Of a DNA stretch of 64,000 nt, positions 41,901-48,219 are shown one piece after another. Numbering within the stretch: position 1 is the stretch's first letter; the number at the start of each line of letters is the position of its first letter. The DNA comes from Hippopus hippopus. Taxonomy: Eukaryota > Mollusca > Bivalvia > Cardiida > Cardiidae. Under the pieces are notes generated by a model. That model saw nothing but the letters and a program-made list of their open reading frames with translations. It had not been told where the DNA came from and searched no databases. The stretch lies in NCBI GenBank assembly GCA_946811185.2, contig OX328107.1, forward strand, positions 41,069,860 through 41,133,859, written 5' to 3'. The position numbers and the translations under genes were made by a program.

Positions 41901-41951
41901 CAGTCAGATTCTACCACAGACGATGGCAGCTACACTTCAGAACTGTTTTAA
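17917..41951 (+). CDS. FSIP2: Fibrous sheath-interacting protein 2-like (FSIP2), 12 coding exons, 2188 residues
   Basis: Exons: 17917-18087, 19925-20182, 20823-20938, 22274-22415, 23876-23986, 25127-25274, 26838-26960, 27504-27593, 30464-30537, 32536-32601, 34254-34305, 36736-41951. All phases match and the total is 6567 nt. The N-terminal 143 residues match the FSIP2 start region (GDGLPIWTTIPLDAKLP, then CNEYHPLHDPHLKSYF and VLCSLREFNQYRQYL). Residues about 144-330 are a highly charged coiled coil. The remaining 1.7 kb of codons encode degenerate helical repeats and a Ser/Lys-rich C-terminus. In vertebrates FSIP2 belongs to the fibrous sheath of the sperm tail and interacts with AKAP4; the vertebrate protein is several times longer. 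A testis/flagellar role is inferred from family. Intron 5 uses a GC donor. The start is the first ATG after a stop-rich region and follows the CRE. Confidence 0.9.
18801..18893. repeat. Family B fragment in FSIP2 intron 1
   Basis: Middle section only: GGTCAGTTTTCTGCATGTCC, then a GACCATTCTG and CAAAATGGATTTTAC run. Confidence 0.65.
19063..19291. repeat. HP MITE copy, near perfect hairpin, FSIP2 intron 1
   Basis: TTAACTCTTTACCAAATGAC to TGTGGTAAAGAGTTAA. Arms at 19169-19233 pair almost without mismatch around GCTGGTTACCAGC. Orientation is opposite to the 23314 copy. Confidence 0.9.
19300..19484. repeat. Family B fragment with inner palindrome, FSIP2 intron 1
   Basis: Reverse orientation, lacking both ends. 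The inner hairpin CCCATGTCAGCCTGCGCGGA / TCCGCAGGCTGACATGGG is intact at 19418-19457. Confidence 0.75.
19546..19793. repeat. Family F long-inverted-repeat MITE, FSIP2 intron 1
   Basis: Arms of about 80 bp: CCATTTAAAAGTATGG at the left and CCATACTTTTAAATGG at the right, meeting around TTAGTCGCTGACAGA and TCTGCCAGCGACTAA. It ends about 130 bp before the exon 2 acceptor. Confidence 0.8.
20285..20632. repeat. HP MITE fragments, FSIP2 intron 2
   Basis: A left half at 20285-20405 stops in the arm (AAACGTTGTGGAAAAAG). A second copy, 20490-20632, has a collapsed turn and ends TCTGGTAAAGGGTTAA. Confidence 0.7.
20951..20976. repeat. (TA)n microsatellite 12 bp after FSIP2 exon 3
   Basis: AT alternation directly downstream of the exon 3 donor. 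Confidence 0.8.
21655..22170. repeat. HP MITE copy split by a SINE, FSIP2 intron 3
   Basis: The left part carries AACCCTGGAGATGAAAGC and the arm GCAATGCAAGAAAGGGGAAA. The right part resumes after the SINE with AAAGACAAGCAATCCCATTA and TTTGTTGTTTGCAAAT, which is the normal HP right flank. Confidence 0.8.
21806..22112 (-). mobile_element. tRNA-derived SINE, full length, 13-bp target duplication
   Basis: On the minus strand the head carries a Pol III A box TAGCTCAGTCGG (22100-22089) and B box GGTTCGATCCC (22056-22046) at tRNA spacing. A conserved body follows, and the tail is CAATCAATC. The flanks are an identical ATCACCATTTTAA (21793-21805 and 22113-22125). It would move by LINE-encoded reverse transcription. 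It has landed inside an HP copy in intron 3 of FSIP2. Confidence 0.92.
22935..23159. repeat. HP MITE copy, FSIP2 intron 4
   Basis: TTAACCCTTTACCACAAAAT to GTAAAGAGTTGA. The hairpin is shortened at the turn (GAGAAAGGAATAAGCATT). Confidence 0.82.
23314..23542. repeat. HP MITE copy with matched arm variant, FSIP2 intron 4
   Basis: TTAACCCTTTACCACACAAT to GGTAAAGAGTTAA. Both arms have AAGAAGAAAA/TTTTCTTCTT. Confidence 0.88.
24018..24277. repeat. Family B copy, FSIP2 intron 5
   Basis: Begins at CTCATTCTCGAAAAGGGGGT, 30 bp after exon 5, and ends TTTTGCCAGAGCATGATTCA. Confidence 0.8.
24311..24519. repeat. HP MITE copy, FSIP2 intron 5
   Basis: TTAACCCTTTACCAAACAAT to GGTAAGGAGTTAA, with a near-perfect hairpin at 24364-24432. 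Confidence 0.88.
24788..25010. repeat. HP MITE copy, reverse orientation, FSIP2 intron 5
   Basis: CTCTTTACCGAAGGACTAAA to TGTGGTAATGGGTTAA; arms are decayed (ATATTCTGTAGAAAG). Confidence 0.78.
25284..25422. repeat. 139-bp CCTT/CCCT (minus strand GGAA) microsatellite
   Basis: An uninterrupted pyrimidine tract of CCTT with occasional CCCT starts 9 bp after the exon 6 donor at 25275. On the minus strand it is a GGAA array. Frames read through it on both strands are artefacts. Confidence 0.95.
25486..25735. repeat. Family B copy, reverse orientation, FSIP2 intron 6
   Basis: AAAAGGGGGTTTAATGCATC, then ACCAAGCAAGACATTAC and GGTCCTTTGACATGCAG, ending TTTTTCACAAGCATGGTTCA. Confidence 0.8.
26074..26482. 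repeat. HP MITE copies, FSIP2 intron 6 (full plus partial, adjacent)
   Basis: The full copy 26074-26303 runs TTAACCCTTTACCACACAAT to GGTAAAGAGTTAA. A second, reversed copy starts at its edge (AAAGCATTTGCAGACAAC) and ends GTGTGGTAAAGGATTAA, so the pair shares one terminus. Confidence 0.85.
26561..26794. repeat. Family B copy lacking the inner palindrome, FSIP2 intron 6
   Basis: ATGAGCCATGCAAAAGAGGG to CAGAGTATGGCTAA, 45 bp before the exon 7 acceptor. Confidence 0.75.
27180..27396. repeat. HP MITE copy, FSIP2 intron 7
   Basis: TTAACCCTTTCACAAATTATG to GTTTGTTGCAGGATTAA; arms at 27285-27355. Confidence 0.78.
28034..28273. repeat. 40-bp minisatellite, left part, FSIP2 intron 8
   Basis: Units of about 40 bp read ACAGCTTATGACATGCCATA then ATCATTGATTGCCAATG. 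Successive AGCT/AGTT positions at 28120, 28160, 28200 and 28240 are exactly 40 bp apart. About six units are present before a mariner interrupts the array. Confidence 0.85.
28274..29279 (-). mobile_element. mariner remnant lacking the catalytic domain, FSIP2 intron 8
   Basis: Inverted ends AGGGTGGATCAAAAAATATG / CATATTTTTTAATCCACCCT, flanked by TA on both sides (28272-28273 and 29280-29281). On the minus strand the transposase N-terminus is visible in pieces: LGKTPTETMSIM near 28850, a stop, then VFKWHKRF and a long frame at 28749-28522 with VSDFSTKLGLSYGSIHLIL. Nothing resembling the DD34D catalytic half is left before the end at 28274, so about 300 bp or more is missing. A different subfamily from the 3802 element, judged by the ends. 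Confidence 0.88.
29280..29700. repeat. 40-bp minisatellite, right part, more diverged
   Basis: The same motif resumes after the mariner (GTAGCTTTACAGAGAGCCAT, then CATATTCATTGATTA, then ATACAGCTTGGGACATGC). Spacing is looser than in the left part. Confidence 0.65.
29996..30003. promoter_or_regulatory. Second perfect CRE (TGACGTCA), FSIP2 intron 8
   Basis: A full palindrome about 460 bp before exon 9, in a repeat-poor segment (29700-30170). It could mark an internal promoter; nothing else supports one. Confidence 0.25.
30286..30455. repeat. Palindromic repeat abutting FSIP2 exon 9
   Basis: The left arm GATAGTTGGTGTCTTGCATG and the right arm GTCCAAGAGACCAACCATC fold together, with GGGTTAAGTTTATGGGGCTC opposite CCCGATAAACTTAACCC. 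The right end CTATTCTCTATTTCTTCACA is only bases away from the exon 9 acceptor at 30463. Half of another copy is at 45787-45870. Confidence 0.8.
31029..31246. repeat. HP MITE copy, FSIP2 intron 9
   Basis: GATTCTTTACCAAATATGAC to GTGTGGTAAAGGGTTGA; right arm decayed. Confidence 0.75.
31736..32222. repeat. HP MITE copies, FSIP2 intron 9 (two)
   Basis: One at 31736-31961 (TTAAACTCTTTACTG to GCAAAGGGTTTA). A second, very diverged and reversed one covers about 31985-32222, recognised by TTAGGAAAAAGGAGAAG and GGTTACCAGAACTTTC. Confidence 0.72.
32275..32504. repeat. HP MITE copy, near perfect hairpin, FSIP2 intron 9
   Basis: Ends GGTAAAGAGTTAA 32 bp before the exon 10 acceptor. The core 32330-32398 pairs almost completely, with turn GCTGGTTACCAGC. 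Confidence 0.9.
32655..32858. repeat. Family B copy, left end missing, FSIP2 intron 10
   Basis: From TGTGTGGGCTGACATATGGG to CACAGAGCATGGCTCAC. Confidence 0.75.
33058..33286. repeat. HP MITE copy, FSIP2 intron 10
   Basis: TTAACCCTTTACTGCACATT to GGCAAAGAGTTAA; arms moderately diverged. Confidence 0.82.
33370..33525. repeat. Palindromic repeat, FSIP2 intron 10
   Basis: GCCTTTAGAAACACTCTCAA and TTGAGAATGTTTCTAAAGGC form the outer arms, with ATTGTAAGTTGACT and ACTTACAATT inside. A related fragment is at 18900-18985. Confidence 0.7.
33602..33787. repeat. Family E palindrome copy, FSIP2 intron 10
   Basis: TTCACCAACCCTTCTTAAGG to AAGAATGATTGGCGAA with the turn TGGTTTAACCAATCAG. Confidence 0.8.
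34497..34735. repeat. AGCTCACCTGAGC-type interspersed repeat, 5' part, FSIP2 intron 11
   Basis: Starts AGCTCACCTGAGCACATAGC and continues through GTCCGTCTGTCTGTCCGTCC and TTTCAATGAAACTTCACAG. The matching tail GGTGAGTGATTTAGGACCAT sits at 36680-36716, so this, the 166-bp array and later inserts may be one composite element. Confidence 0.7.
34716..35540. repeat. 166-bp tandem array, five units, FSIP2 intron 11
   Basis: GTCCCAAAC occurs at 34742, 34908, 35075, 35241 and 35408, a period of 166-167 bp. Each unit reads CCGTAAGGGCTAGAGCTTTC, GGCATGTAGCATCATCTAG, CAAATTATGGCCCT and CCCTATGTTGTGGGTTCTC. Confidence 0.92.
35541..36735. repeat. Repeat-derived remainder of FSIP2 intron 11
   Basis: Contains a further diverged piece of the 166-bp type sequence (35870-35970), the start of another common repeat at 35985 (ATGCTCCCGTAAGGGCGAGC followed by CTGTCTGTCTGTCCGTCCG), a second AGCTCACCTGAGC start at 36246, and the common tail at 36680-36716. 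No exon is seen. The last 20 bp before 36736 give a normal pyrimidine-rich acceptor. Confidence 0.65.
36736..41951 (+). CDS. FSIP2: Giant terminal exon of FSIP2-like gene (residues 451-2188)
   Basis: A 5.2 kb uninterrupted exon with no transposon inside, against a background where nearly every intron is repeat-filled. It encodes many diverged copies of a helical unit with the pattern hydrophobic-x-x-TL-x-x-I-x-x-D/E-hydrophobic-x-S/T-G-x-hydrophobic. Examples are LLLRLLDDLNSGRLRKED, VLRTLQMEIESGNLTKDSL and VLDYLSRLIGSIETGEMKAD. Shorter variants such as FVLQTLQNIVTDLQD and YVSEILHNVLHDMRSE lie near residues 1660-1760. The C-terminal 200 residues are Ser/Lys/Asp-rich and probably disordered, ending in QSDSTTDDGSYTSELF. 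The antisense frames in this interval are shadows. Confidence 0.9.
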
Positions 41952-42154
41952 TGCGGTTTTTAAAAAAACTTTTTATTAGTTTGTAATTGAAACCTCGATA
42001 TTGATGAGGCTACTGTACAAGAATACCCCTTTTTTTACTTTTTTTTTTTCTTATTCTATCGCCAGTTTTGTTCATACAGTTATGTAAAATACTTTACAAA
42101 GTTTAATTTATTTCTTTGTTACCTTTTGAAATGCCGATCCTGTTGTCTGAATAA

Positions 42155-42290
42155 TATGGCTTGCAACACGCGAAAAGGGGCATTTGGACAATTGCGTAAA
42201 GTGTCGTCTCGGATCAGTCTGCGCAGGCTGATCCGAGACGACACTTTACGCAAATGTCCGAACGCCCCTTTTCGCGTGTTGCGGGCCATA
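42155..42290. repeat. Family D palindrome, near perfect (136 bp)
   Basis: GCAACACGCGAAAAGGGG pairs with CCCCTTTTCGCGTGTTGC, and GTGTCGTCTCGGATCAG with CTGATCCGAGACGACAC. The centre is GTCTGCGCAGGC. It lies about 200 bp past the FSIP2 stop codon, so it could be inside the 3' UTR. No AATAAA was found between the stop codon and this element. Confidence 0.9.
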
Positions 42291-42434
42291 TAGCATACTT
42301 GAGAGACGCCCTGGGAAAAGGGATTTTTACTCTTATCCTGCTAAATACTAGTAAGTGAAATGAAATTTTCAAGCCGATAGTAAAACCGCAAATGTTGCTA
42401 TTTCAAATTTATATTTTAGGGAAAATATCTCTGT

Positions 42435-42504
42435 ATCGGACATTGTAGATCCCAGATCAGACTGAACGTTCTGTGCAGTCTGATCTTGATCTACACTGTC
42501 CGCA
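42435..42504. repeat. Family C palindrome
   Basis: GGACATTGTAGATCCCAG to TTGATCTACACTGTCCGC; arms GATCAGACTG and CAGTCTGATC. Confidence 0.85.
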
Positions 42505-42639
42505 ACAAGGTCAGTGAATCGCCCCTAGCAGCCCTAGAGTTAATTATATATGAGGTAGTATGATTCTTGGCTATACAAATAATTTACGAATAACACACAT
42601 TTTCTACCCATGTCTGCTAAATGATTGTACATGCCTTTG

Positions 42640-42773
42640 AAAGGATCGAAAAACATTGTGGGAAAAGGAGACAGTACTGGTTACCAACATTTTCATTACT
42701 TTCCCACGATGTTTTAAAAAGCTTTATTTCTAAGCGTCGTTAAAACTGAGAATTGTTTGGTAGAGGGCTAAAG
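42640..42773. repeat. HP MITE, hairpin half
   Basis: Retains both arms (42650-42713) and one terminus (GTTTGGTAGAGGGCTAA); the far flank is missing. Confidence 0.78.
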
Positions 42774-42803
42774 GCATGCATGCATAAGGAACTGAAAAGC
42801 ACT

Positions 42804-43034
42804 AGAGCCATGCTCTGGCAAAAGGAGGCTTAATGCATCTGCCGCAATAATCATGGATCCTTAAAAATCCATTTTGTCTAACAACTGACTGAATTATAAT
42901 AAAGTAAACTGGTCCTTAGACATGCAGAAAATTGACCAATAGCAAAAAGCATCGGCCCAGGACGGACTGCGCATGCTGACCTGGGTCGATACTTTTAGCA
43001 GATGGATTAAGCCCCCTTTTCACAGAGCATGGCT
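42804..43034. repeat. Family B copy, reverse orientation
   Basis: GAGCCATGCTCTGGCAAAAG to TTTCACAGAGCATGGCTC, with inner GACGGACTGCGCATGCTGACC. Confidence 0.85.
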
Positions 43035-43129
43035 CAGTCCTTTAGTTGTCAATTAATAGAGTACCGAAAGAGATTTGCCGATTTTCATTGCAAAGTTAGA
43101 CAATGAACTTTGTCTAACTTTGCAAAGTT

Positions 43130-44335
43130 CGACACTTTGTGGTGTGTCTACAATTAAACATCTAAGTTGTCTTTTGCAAATGTTCTTAACCTTTAGGCGC
43201 ACAATATGGTGTGTCTATAATTAAACATCTAAGTTGCCGTTTGCAAATGCTCTTAACCTTTAGGCGCACAATATGGTGTGTCTACAATTAAACATCTAAG
43301 TTGCCGTTTGCAAATGTTCTTAACCTTTAGGCGCACAATATGGTGTGTCTACAATTAAACATCTAAGTTGCCGTTAGCAAATGTTCTTAACCTTTAGGCG
43401 GACAATATGTTGTGTCTATAATTAAACATCTAAGTTGCCGTTAGCAAATGTTCTTAACCTTTAGGCGCACAGTATGGTGTGTGTAGAATTAAACATCTAA
43501 GTTGTCTTTTGCAAATGTTCTTAACCTTTAGGCGCACAATATGGTGTGTCTACAATTAAACATCTAAGTTGTTGTTTGCAAATGTTCTTAACCTTTAGGC
43601 GCACAATATGGTGTGTCTATAATTAAACGTCTAAGTTGCCGTTTGCAAATGTTCTTAACCTTTAGGCGCACAATATGGTGTGTCTACAATTAAACATCTA
43701 AGTTGCCGTTTGCAAATGTTCTTAACCTTTAGGCGCACAATATGGTGTGTCTACAATTAAACATCTAAGTTGTTGTTTGCAAATGTTCTTAACCTTTAGG
43801 CGGACAATATGTTGTGTCTATAATTAAACATCTAAGTTGCCGTTAGCAAATGTTCTTAACCTTTAGGCGCACAATATGGTGTGTCTATAATTAAACGTCT
43901 AAGTTGCCTTTTGCAAAAGTTCTTAACCTTTAGGCGCACAATATGGTGTGTCTACAATTAAACATCTAAGTTGCCTTTTGCAAGTGTTCTTAACCTCTAG
44001 GGACACAATATATTGTGTCTATAATTAAACATTTGCCGTTTGCAAATGTTCTTAACCTTTAGGCGCACAATATGGTGTGTCTATAATTAAACATCTAAGT
44101 TGCCGTTAGCAAATGTTCTTAACCTTTAGGCGCACAATATGGTGTGTCTACAATTAAACATCTAAGTTGCCATTAGCAAATGTTTTTAACCTTTAGGCGC
44201 ATAATATGGTGTGTCTACAATTAAACATCTATGTTGCCATTAGCAAATGTTCTTAACCTTTAGGCGCACAATATGGTGTGTCTACAATTAAACATCTAAG
44301 TTGTCGTTTGCAAATGTTCATAACCTTTAGGTGCA
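43130..44335. repeat. 67-bp satellite array, about 18 units
   Basis: The unit reads CTTAACCTTTAGGCGCACAA, TATGGTGTGTCTACAATTAA, ACATCTAAGTTGCCGTTTGC, AAATGTT. AGGCGC starts are regularly 67 bp apart (43195, 43262, 43329 and so on). One unit near 44005-44040 is shortened. The array passes straight into an HP end (CTTTAGGTGCACAATC at 44323). Confidence 0.95.
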
Positions 44336-44720
44336 CAATCACGTAATTGAACTACCCTATGAGAGATTGATTGATTGATTGTTGGGTGTTTAACGTCGTT
44401 TTCAACATTATTTCACTTATTTCACGGCGACTAGTGTACCTATCCATGCTTTCCTCGAGTTTCTTTTACCAGTGCTCCGAACTATATTCTTTCCAAGCCA
44501 CTTGCTGTTTTCTCATATAACCATCGACGAAACAATGATCAGCGGTGCCCTGTGAGAGAAAGGTTTTTAGACAACATGATGGGAAGTGAGAAAAATGCCG
44601 GTAACCAACATTTTCACCTTTTCCCACCTAAGTCCTTCATAGGACCAATTCCAACATTTAAGCCACTTTTTATTTTTCGTCTGAAATTGGGTTTAAATTG
44701 AACCAGTCTAGATATTTGAC
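44323..44720. repeat. HP MITE copy split by a truncated SINE
   Basis: The left part 44323-44366 resembles the HP start. It resumes at 44560 with AAGGTTTTTAGACAACATGATG, then arms to 44625 and a decayed right flank. Confidence 0.7.
44367..44547 (-). mobile_element. tRNA-derived SINE, head missing, 12-bp target duplication
   Basis: Same body and GATTGATTGATTG tail as the 21806 element, but it stops before the tRNA-like head, as 5'-truncated retroposons do. The flanks CCCTATGAGAGA (44355-44366) and CCCTGTGAGAGA (44548-44559) differ at one base. Confidence 0.85.
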
Positions 44721-44724
44721 CCAT

Positions 44725-45145
44725 GCCCTGGCAAAAGGGGGTTTAATGTATAGCTGTGATGCATTGTAGGCCCTACATAACTAAATCATCGCATAATCAT
44801 TGATCCATAATAATGAAGTAAAGTCCCTTCGGAAAATATTGTGAGAAAATGCTAGTAACAAACGCCCTGCCCAAATAATGTTTCCGTCTTGTAGAAATTC
44901 AACGTTTTCCTCACTTTCGCCTGTTGGTCCATTTTGCAGGATGTATTAGGTTTTTTGTCGGTCTAAAATAGACTGTCCATACTGGGGTTAGCAAACAAAT
45001 AAAAACAAAGGACTTTACAAAGATTTTCATTCTTCATTTTTGTTCTGTTGTTGACGACAAATCACAACTGATAAAACAAAAATACAAACAGGTAACATTT
45101 GCTTGTCAGCACAGCTGAGCAAAAAAAAAATTTCTTACATATTTT
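44725..45145. other. Intergenic DNA with family B and HP fragments
   Basis: A family B start at 44732-44815 (TGCCCTGGCAAAAGGGGGTT) breaks off. Below it is a faint HP arm (GAAAATATTGTGAGAAAATG). No gene is seen. Confidence 0.55.
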
Positions 45146-45149
45146 TTTC

Positions 45150-45365
45150 TGTAACTCTTTATTTCAAGTTTTAATAACCCCGAGGAAGAGGTCTTCTGAA
45201 ACCATTTTGGGAAAAGGAGGAAATGCTGGTAACCAGCATTTTCTTCTTTACCCAAAATGTTTTTATATTTTTTGTACCATTTCAACGACAAAATTCCAAC
45301 AATTGCGCCACATTGACTTAATCGCCTGATAATGCTTTCATTTGGACAGGTCTAAAATGTTATCG
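45150..45365. repeat. HP MITE copy with matched arm variant
   Basis: Both arms have CATTTTGGG/CCCAAAATG in place of the usual CATTGTGGG/CCCACAATG. Ends are decayed. Confidence 0.78.
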
Positions 45366-45507
45366 TCATGTCCAGAGGAAGACGTTTTTCACAAGACTTT
45401 TTTTTTTAAATTAATTAAGGGGAATTAATGTGATTTTCTTATTGCTAGAAAAAAACATCGTTCAACGACTTGCTAACTTATGTGGGATACACCACAGGCG
45501 TTTGAAG

Positions 45508-45785
45508 CTGCACTGGTCTATCACGAAACACCGAAATTTTCATTTGTCAATCACCGAACGCTGTTACTAAAAATAGCACATTCGAGCATCGCCTCTATAA
45601 TCGTATTATAATAACACTATATACGATATTTTGTCCCTTTGTTGAACACAAAAGAACAATATACTATACAAACGATAGAATACATGTTTATACGACAAAT
45701 GCACCAATGTTCTTTTTTTAGTAATAGTGTTCGATGATTTACAAACGAAAATTTTGATGTTCCGTGATGGACCAAGGCAGCTTTA
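45508..45785. repeat. MITE with about 85-bp inverted repeats
   Basis: GAAGCTGCACTGGTCTATCA at the left answers TGATGGACCAAGGCAGCTTT at the right. The arms continue through ACCGAAATTTTCATTTGTCA and CTGTTACTAAAAA. The unpaired middle is about 100 bp. Confidence 0.85.
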
Positions 45786-46303
45786 AAGGCCTTCGGCTCA
45801 CCAGATAAATTCCTCCGCCTTGTCCGATAAACTTAACCCATCCAAGACACCAACCATCTATTCTCTATATACCGATATAATACTTTTGCACATTTTTAAC
45901 CGACCAGAAATTCCTTTGATGTCTATCTTGAAAGTATTTGTTGATACTTTTGTTAGTTTCCAGAAAAGGGAGGTAATTATTATCTCCCTTTGTAATGAGA
46001 ATATAGTAGTTTTAAATTTATAAATGATAATTCTAAGAAGGAAAAAAAAGGAAAAAGTGGCTCGGTTAAAGTAGTACAATAATACTCATTTTTAATCATA
46101 GCAATTTGTAGGATAATATTATAGTGGAAATAGCTGTTTTCTATTACGGGTCCACTACCTTAAAACAAAGAAATGGAAACAGAAATAACTTCTTTGCCTA
46201 TGTTTAGGCAGTGTACCTATCTTGTGTGAAAAAGAAATATATTTACAACTGAAAAGGACACAATTTAATCCTTAGAGCGCCTTCTATAGCTTTATTTTGT
46301 TAT

Positions 46304-46371
46304 GCGGACAGTGTAGATCAAGATCAGACTGCACAGAACGTGCAGTCTGATCTTGGATTTACACTGTCCGC
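46304..46371. repeat. Family C palindrome, near perfect
   Basis: GCGGACAGTGTAGATCAAGA opposite GGATTTACACTGTCCGC, with the turn GCACAGAACGTGC. Confidence 0.88.
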
Positions 46372-46629
46372 TATGTTCTAGATATTTAAGCGAAATGGTA
46401 TTAAAACTGCAGTATTTTGGCTTATCATTTAATGAATAAAAAGTTCATTTTGTTTTTGACGCTGTAAGTATTAAGGATGTGTGCATAATGTAATGAGATC
46501 ATCGGTATGAATATGAAATCTGGCCCGTAGTCACAAATTATGAAGAAGTCTATCCCAATCTCAAGTTTGAAAAAAAAATCTTATTTATCGGGATCAAATG
46601 TGCTCGACAAACAAGGACAAACTCTTATG

Positions 46630-46818
46630 ATACTTGAGTAACCTTTGACCACACAGTTCCGAGTATGAAAAGCCTTCGAGTAAAAGGCATTTAAAAACAT
46701 TGTGGGAAAACAAGCGTTTCCTACCCCTTCTGATACAAGTAGCCTATCGTTTTTTGTGTGGTTTGCAATGCTTTGAATTTTTACCAGTCTGAAATGTTGT
46801 CATTTGTTAATGGGTTAA
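46630..46818. repeat. HP MITE copy, right arm missing
   Basis: CACAGTTCCGAGTATGAAAA and AACATTGTGGGAAAAC, then directly the right flank (TACCCCTTCTGATACAAG) and terminus. A second example of loss of one hairpin arm. Confidence 0.75.
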
Positions 46819-46954
46819 AACATCACTCTAGCAATGGTTACTTACAATAAACGGTATTGAAATGTACATGACATTAAGGTGTCCAAAGATGCAACGTTGA
46901 ATGGTTTTAAGACGTTCAGGGAAGCCGTTTTCTAACCCATGAAATTACAATAAT

Positions 46955-47206
46955 AATATGTTCTGCAACATGCGAAAATGGGCTTTCGGACATTTGCGTA
47001 AAGTGTCGTCTCGGATCAGCCTGCGCAGTCCGCACAGGCTAATCCGAGACGGCACTTAACGTCAACATTAGACTTGCATAAAACAGAAAATCACACTTGA
47101 TCGGAAAGTGTCGTCTCGGATCAGCCTGCGCGGAGTGCGCAGGCTGATCCGAGACGACACTTTACGCAAATGCCCGAATGTCCCTTTTCGCGTGTTGCAG
47201 GCCATT
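46955..47206. repeat. Family D element, tandem double hairpin
   Basis: Two units of the GTGTCGTCTCGGATCAGCCT palindrome (47000-47065 and 47109-47167) lie within one pair of outer arms (GCAACATGCGAAAATGGG and CCCTTTTCGCGTGTTGC). Confidence 0.85.
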
Positions 47207-47646
47207 AATATACAACTTAAGCACTGATTGAGAATGTCCATTTGGATTTGTTTAGCACTACAAAGGTTGAAAGAGAGAAATAATTATTCTGTAGATCTAA
47301 TGATTACTACTTGAAATGAGATATGTCTGCAATAATGTTCCACACGTACAGCAGTTAAGGATTACAAAGATGTTCGAAGCTGTCTTCTCCAAACTGTGTC
47401 GATCACTATCTCCTTTTCATACATTTTCAAAAAACTTTTCCTTAGGGTCATTAAAATACTTTATAGTTTGATTTAGAGTGATGAATGTAGATAAAAGATT
47501 GACGAATCCGTCATTATTAAGAGATCAACCCAAGATTTTATCCTCATCGAATTACAATAACACTTTTACTTTTTGACCTCATTTGCATACTCTAACCATG
47601 CATAAAGGGAGGTAAGTGCATGACCGGTAACATACAGCATTATTGA

Positions 47647-47900
47647 CAGGGGCGTAGCTGCCTGTACGCAAAAACGCAGAACTTTGCGTACACTTAAAAA
47701 AAAAAGAAAAAAGAAAAATTTGCCCAAAACACGTCACCAGAGACCACCAAATAGCTTCTACGATTCAAAAAAAATTGCTATGGGAGGCCCTCCAGATCCT
47801 CCTGTGAAATTCCCTTTCCCTTTCTCGGCGCTTCGAGCTTCGGGTAATACCTTACGTATTACTTTTGCGTACACTTTATTTTGGGCTAGCTACGCCTCTG
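47647..47900. mobile_element. Short CAGGGG-ended element, 5-bp target duplication
   Basis: CAGGGGCGTAGCTG at the left mirrors CTAGCTACGCCTCTG at the right. ATTGA flanks both ends (47642-47646 and 47901-47905). Inner repeats TTGCGTACACTT occur near both ends. The small size and termini fit a hAT-type MITE. Confidence 0.8.
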
Positions 47901-47944
47901 ATTGATATCAATACTTTAGCAGTGTTCCGGGGAAGGGGGGGGGG

Positions 47945-48150
47945 GGTTCATACGTCTCCTTGATGCATTATACCAGTCAGGACATCACTTATTGTAGGTT
48001 CAAAAAATCGATTTTGTCTAAAAAATAACTTGGACATGCAGAAGATTTACAAATTATAAAAAGAATCGACCCGTGTTAGCCTTCGCTGACCGCTTAGGCC
48101 GACATGAGTCGATACTCCTTGCAGATGCTTTAAACCGCCTTTTCAAGACT
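47945..48150. repeat. Family B copy, decayed
   Basis: TACCAGTCAGGACATCACTT, then ACTTGGACATGCAG and CCGACATGAGTCGATACTCC, about 70 bp past the decarboxylase stop codon. Confidence 0.65.
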
Positions 48151-48219
48151 CATTTCTATAATGAACTGGGATTGAGCTACATCACTGGCCTGTATGAATT
48201 CTACACTTTTCAACAATGG

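Noticed and set aside
43130..44335. CRISPR-like regular repeat array
   Set aside because: The units are contiguous with no unique spacers; this is a eukaryotic satellite.
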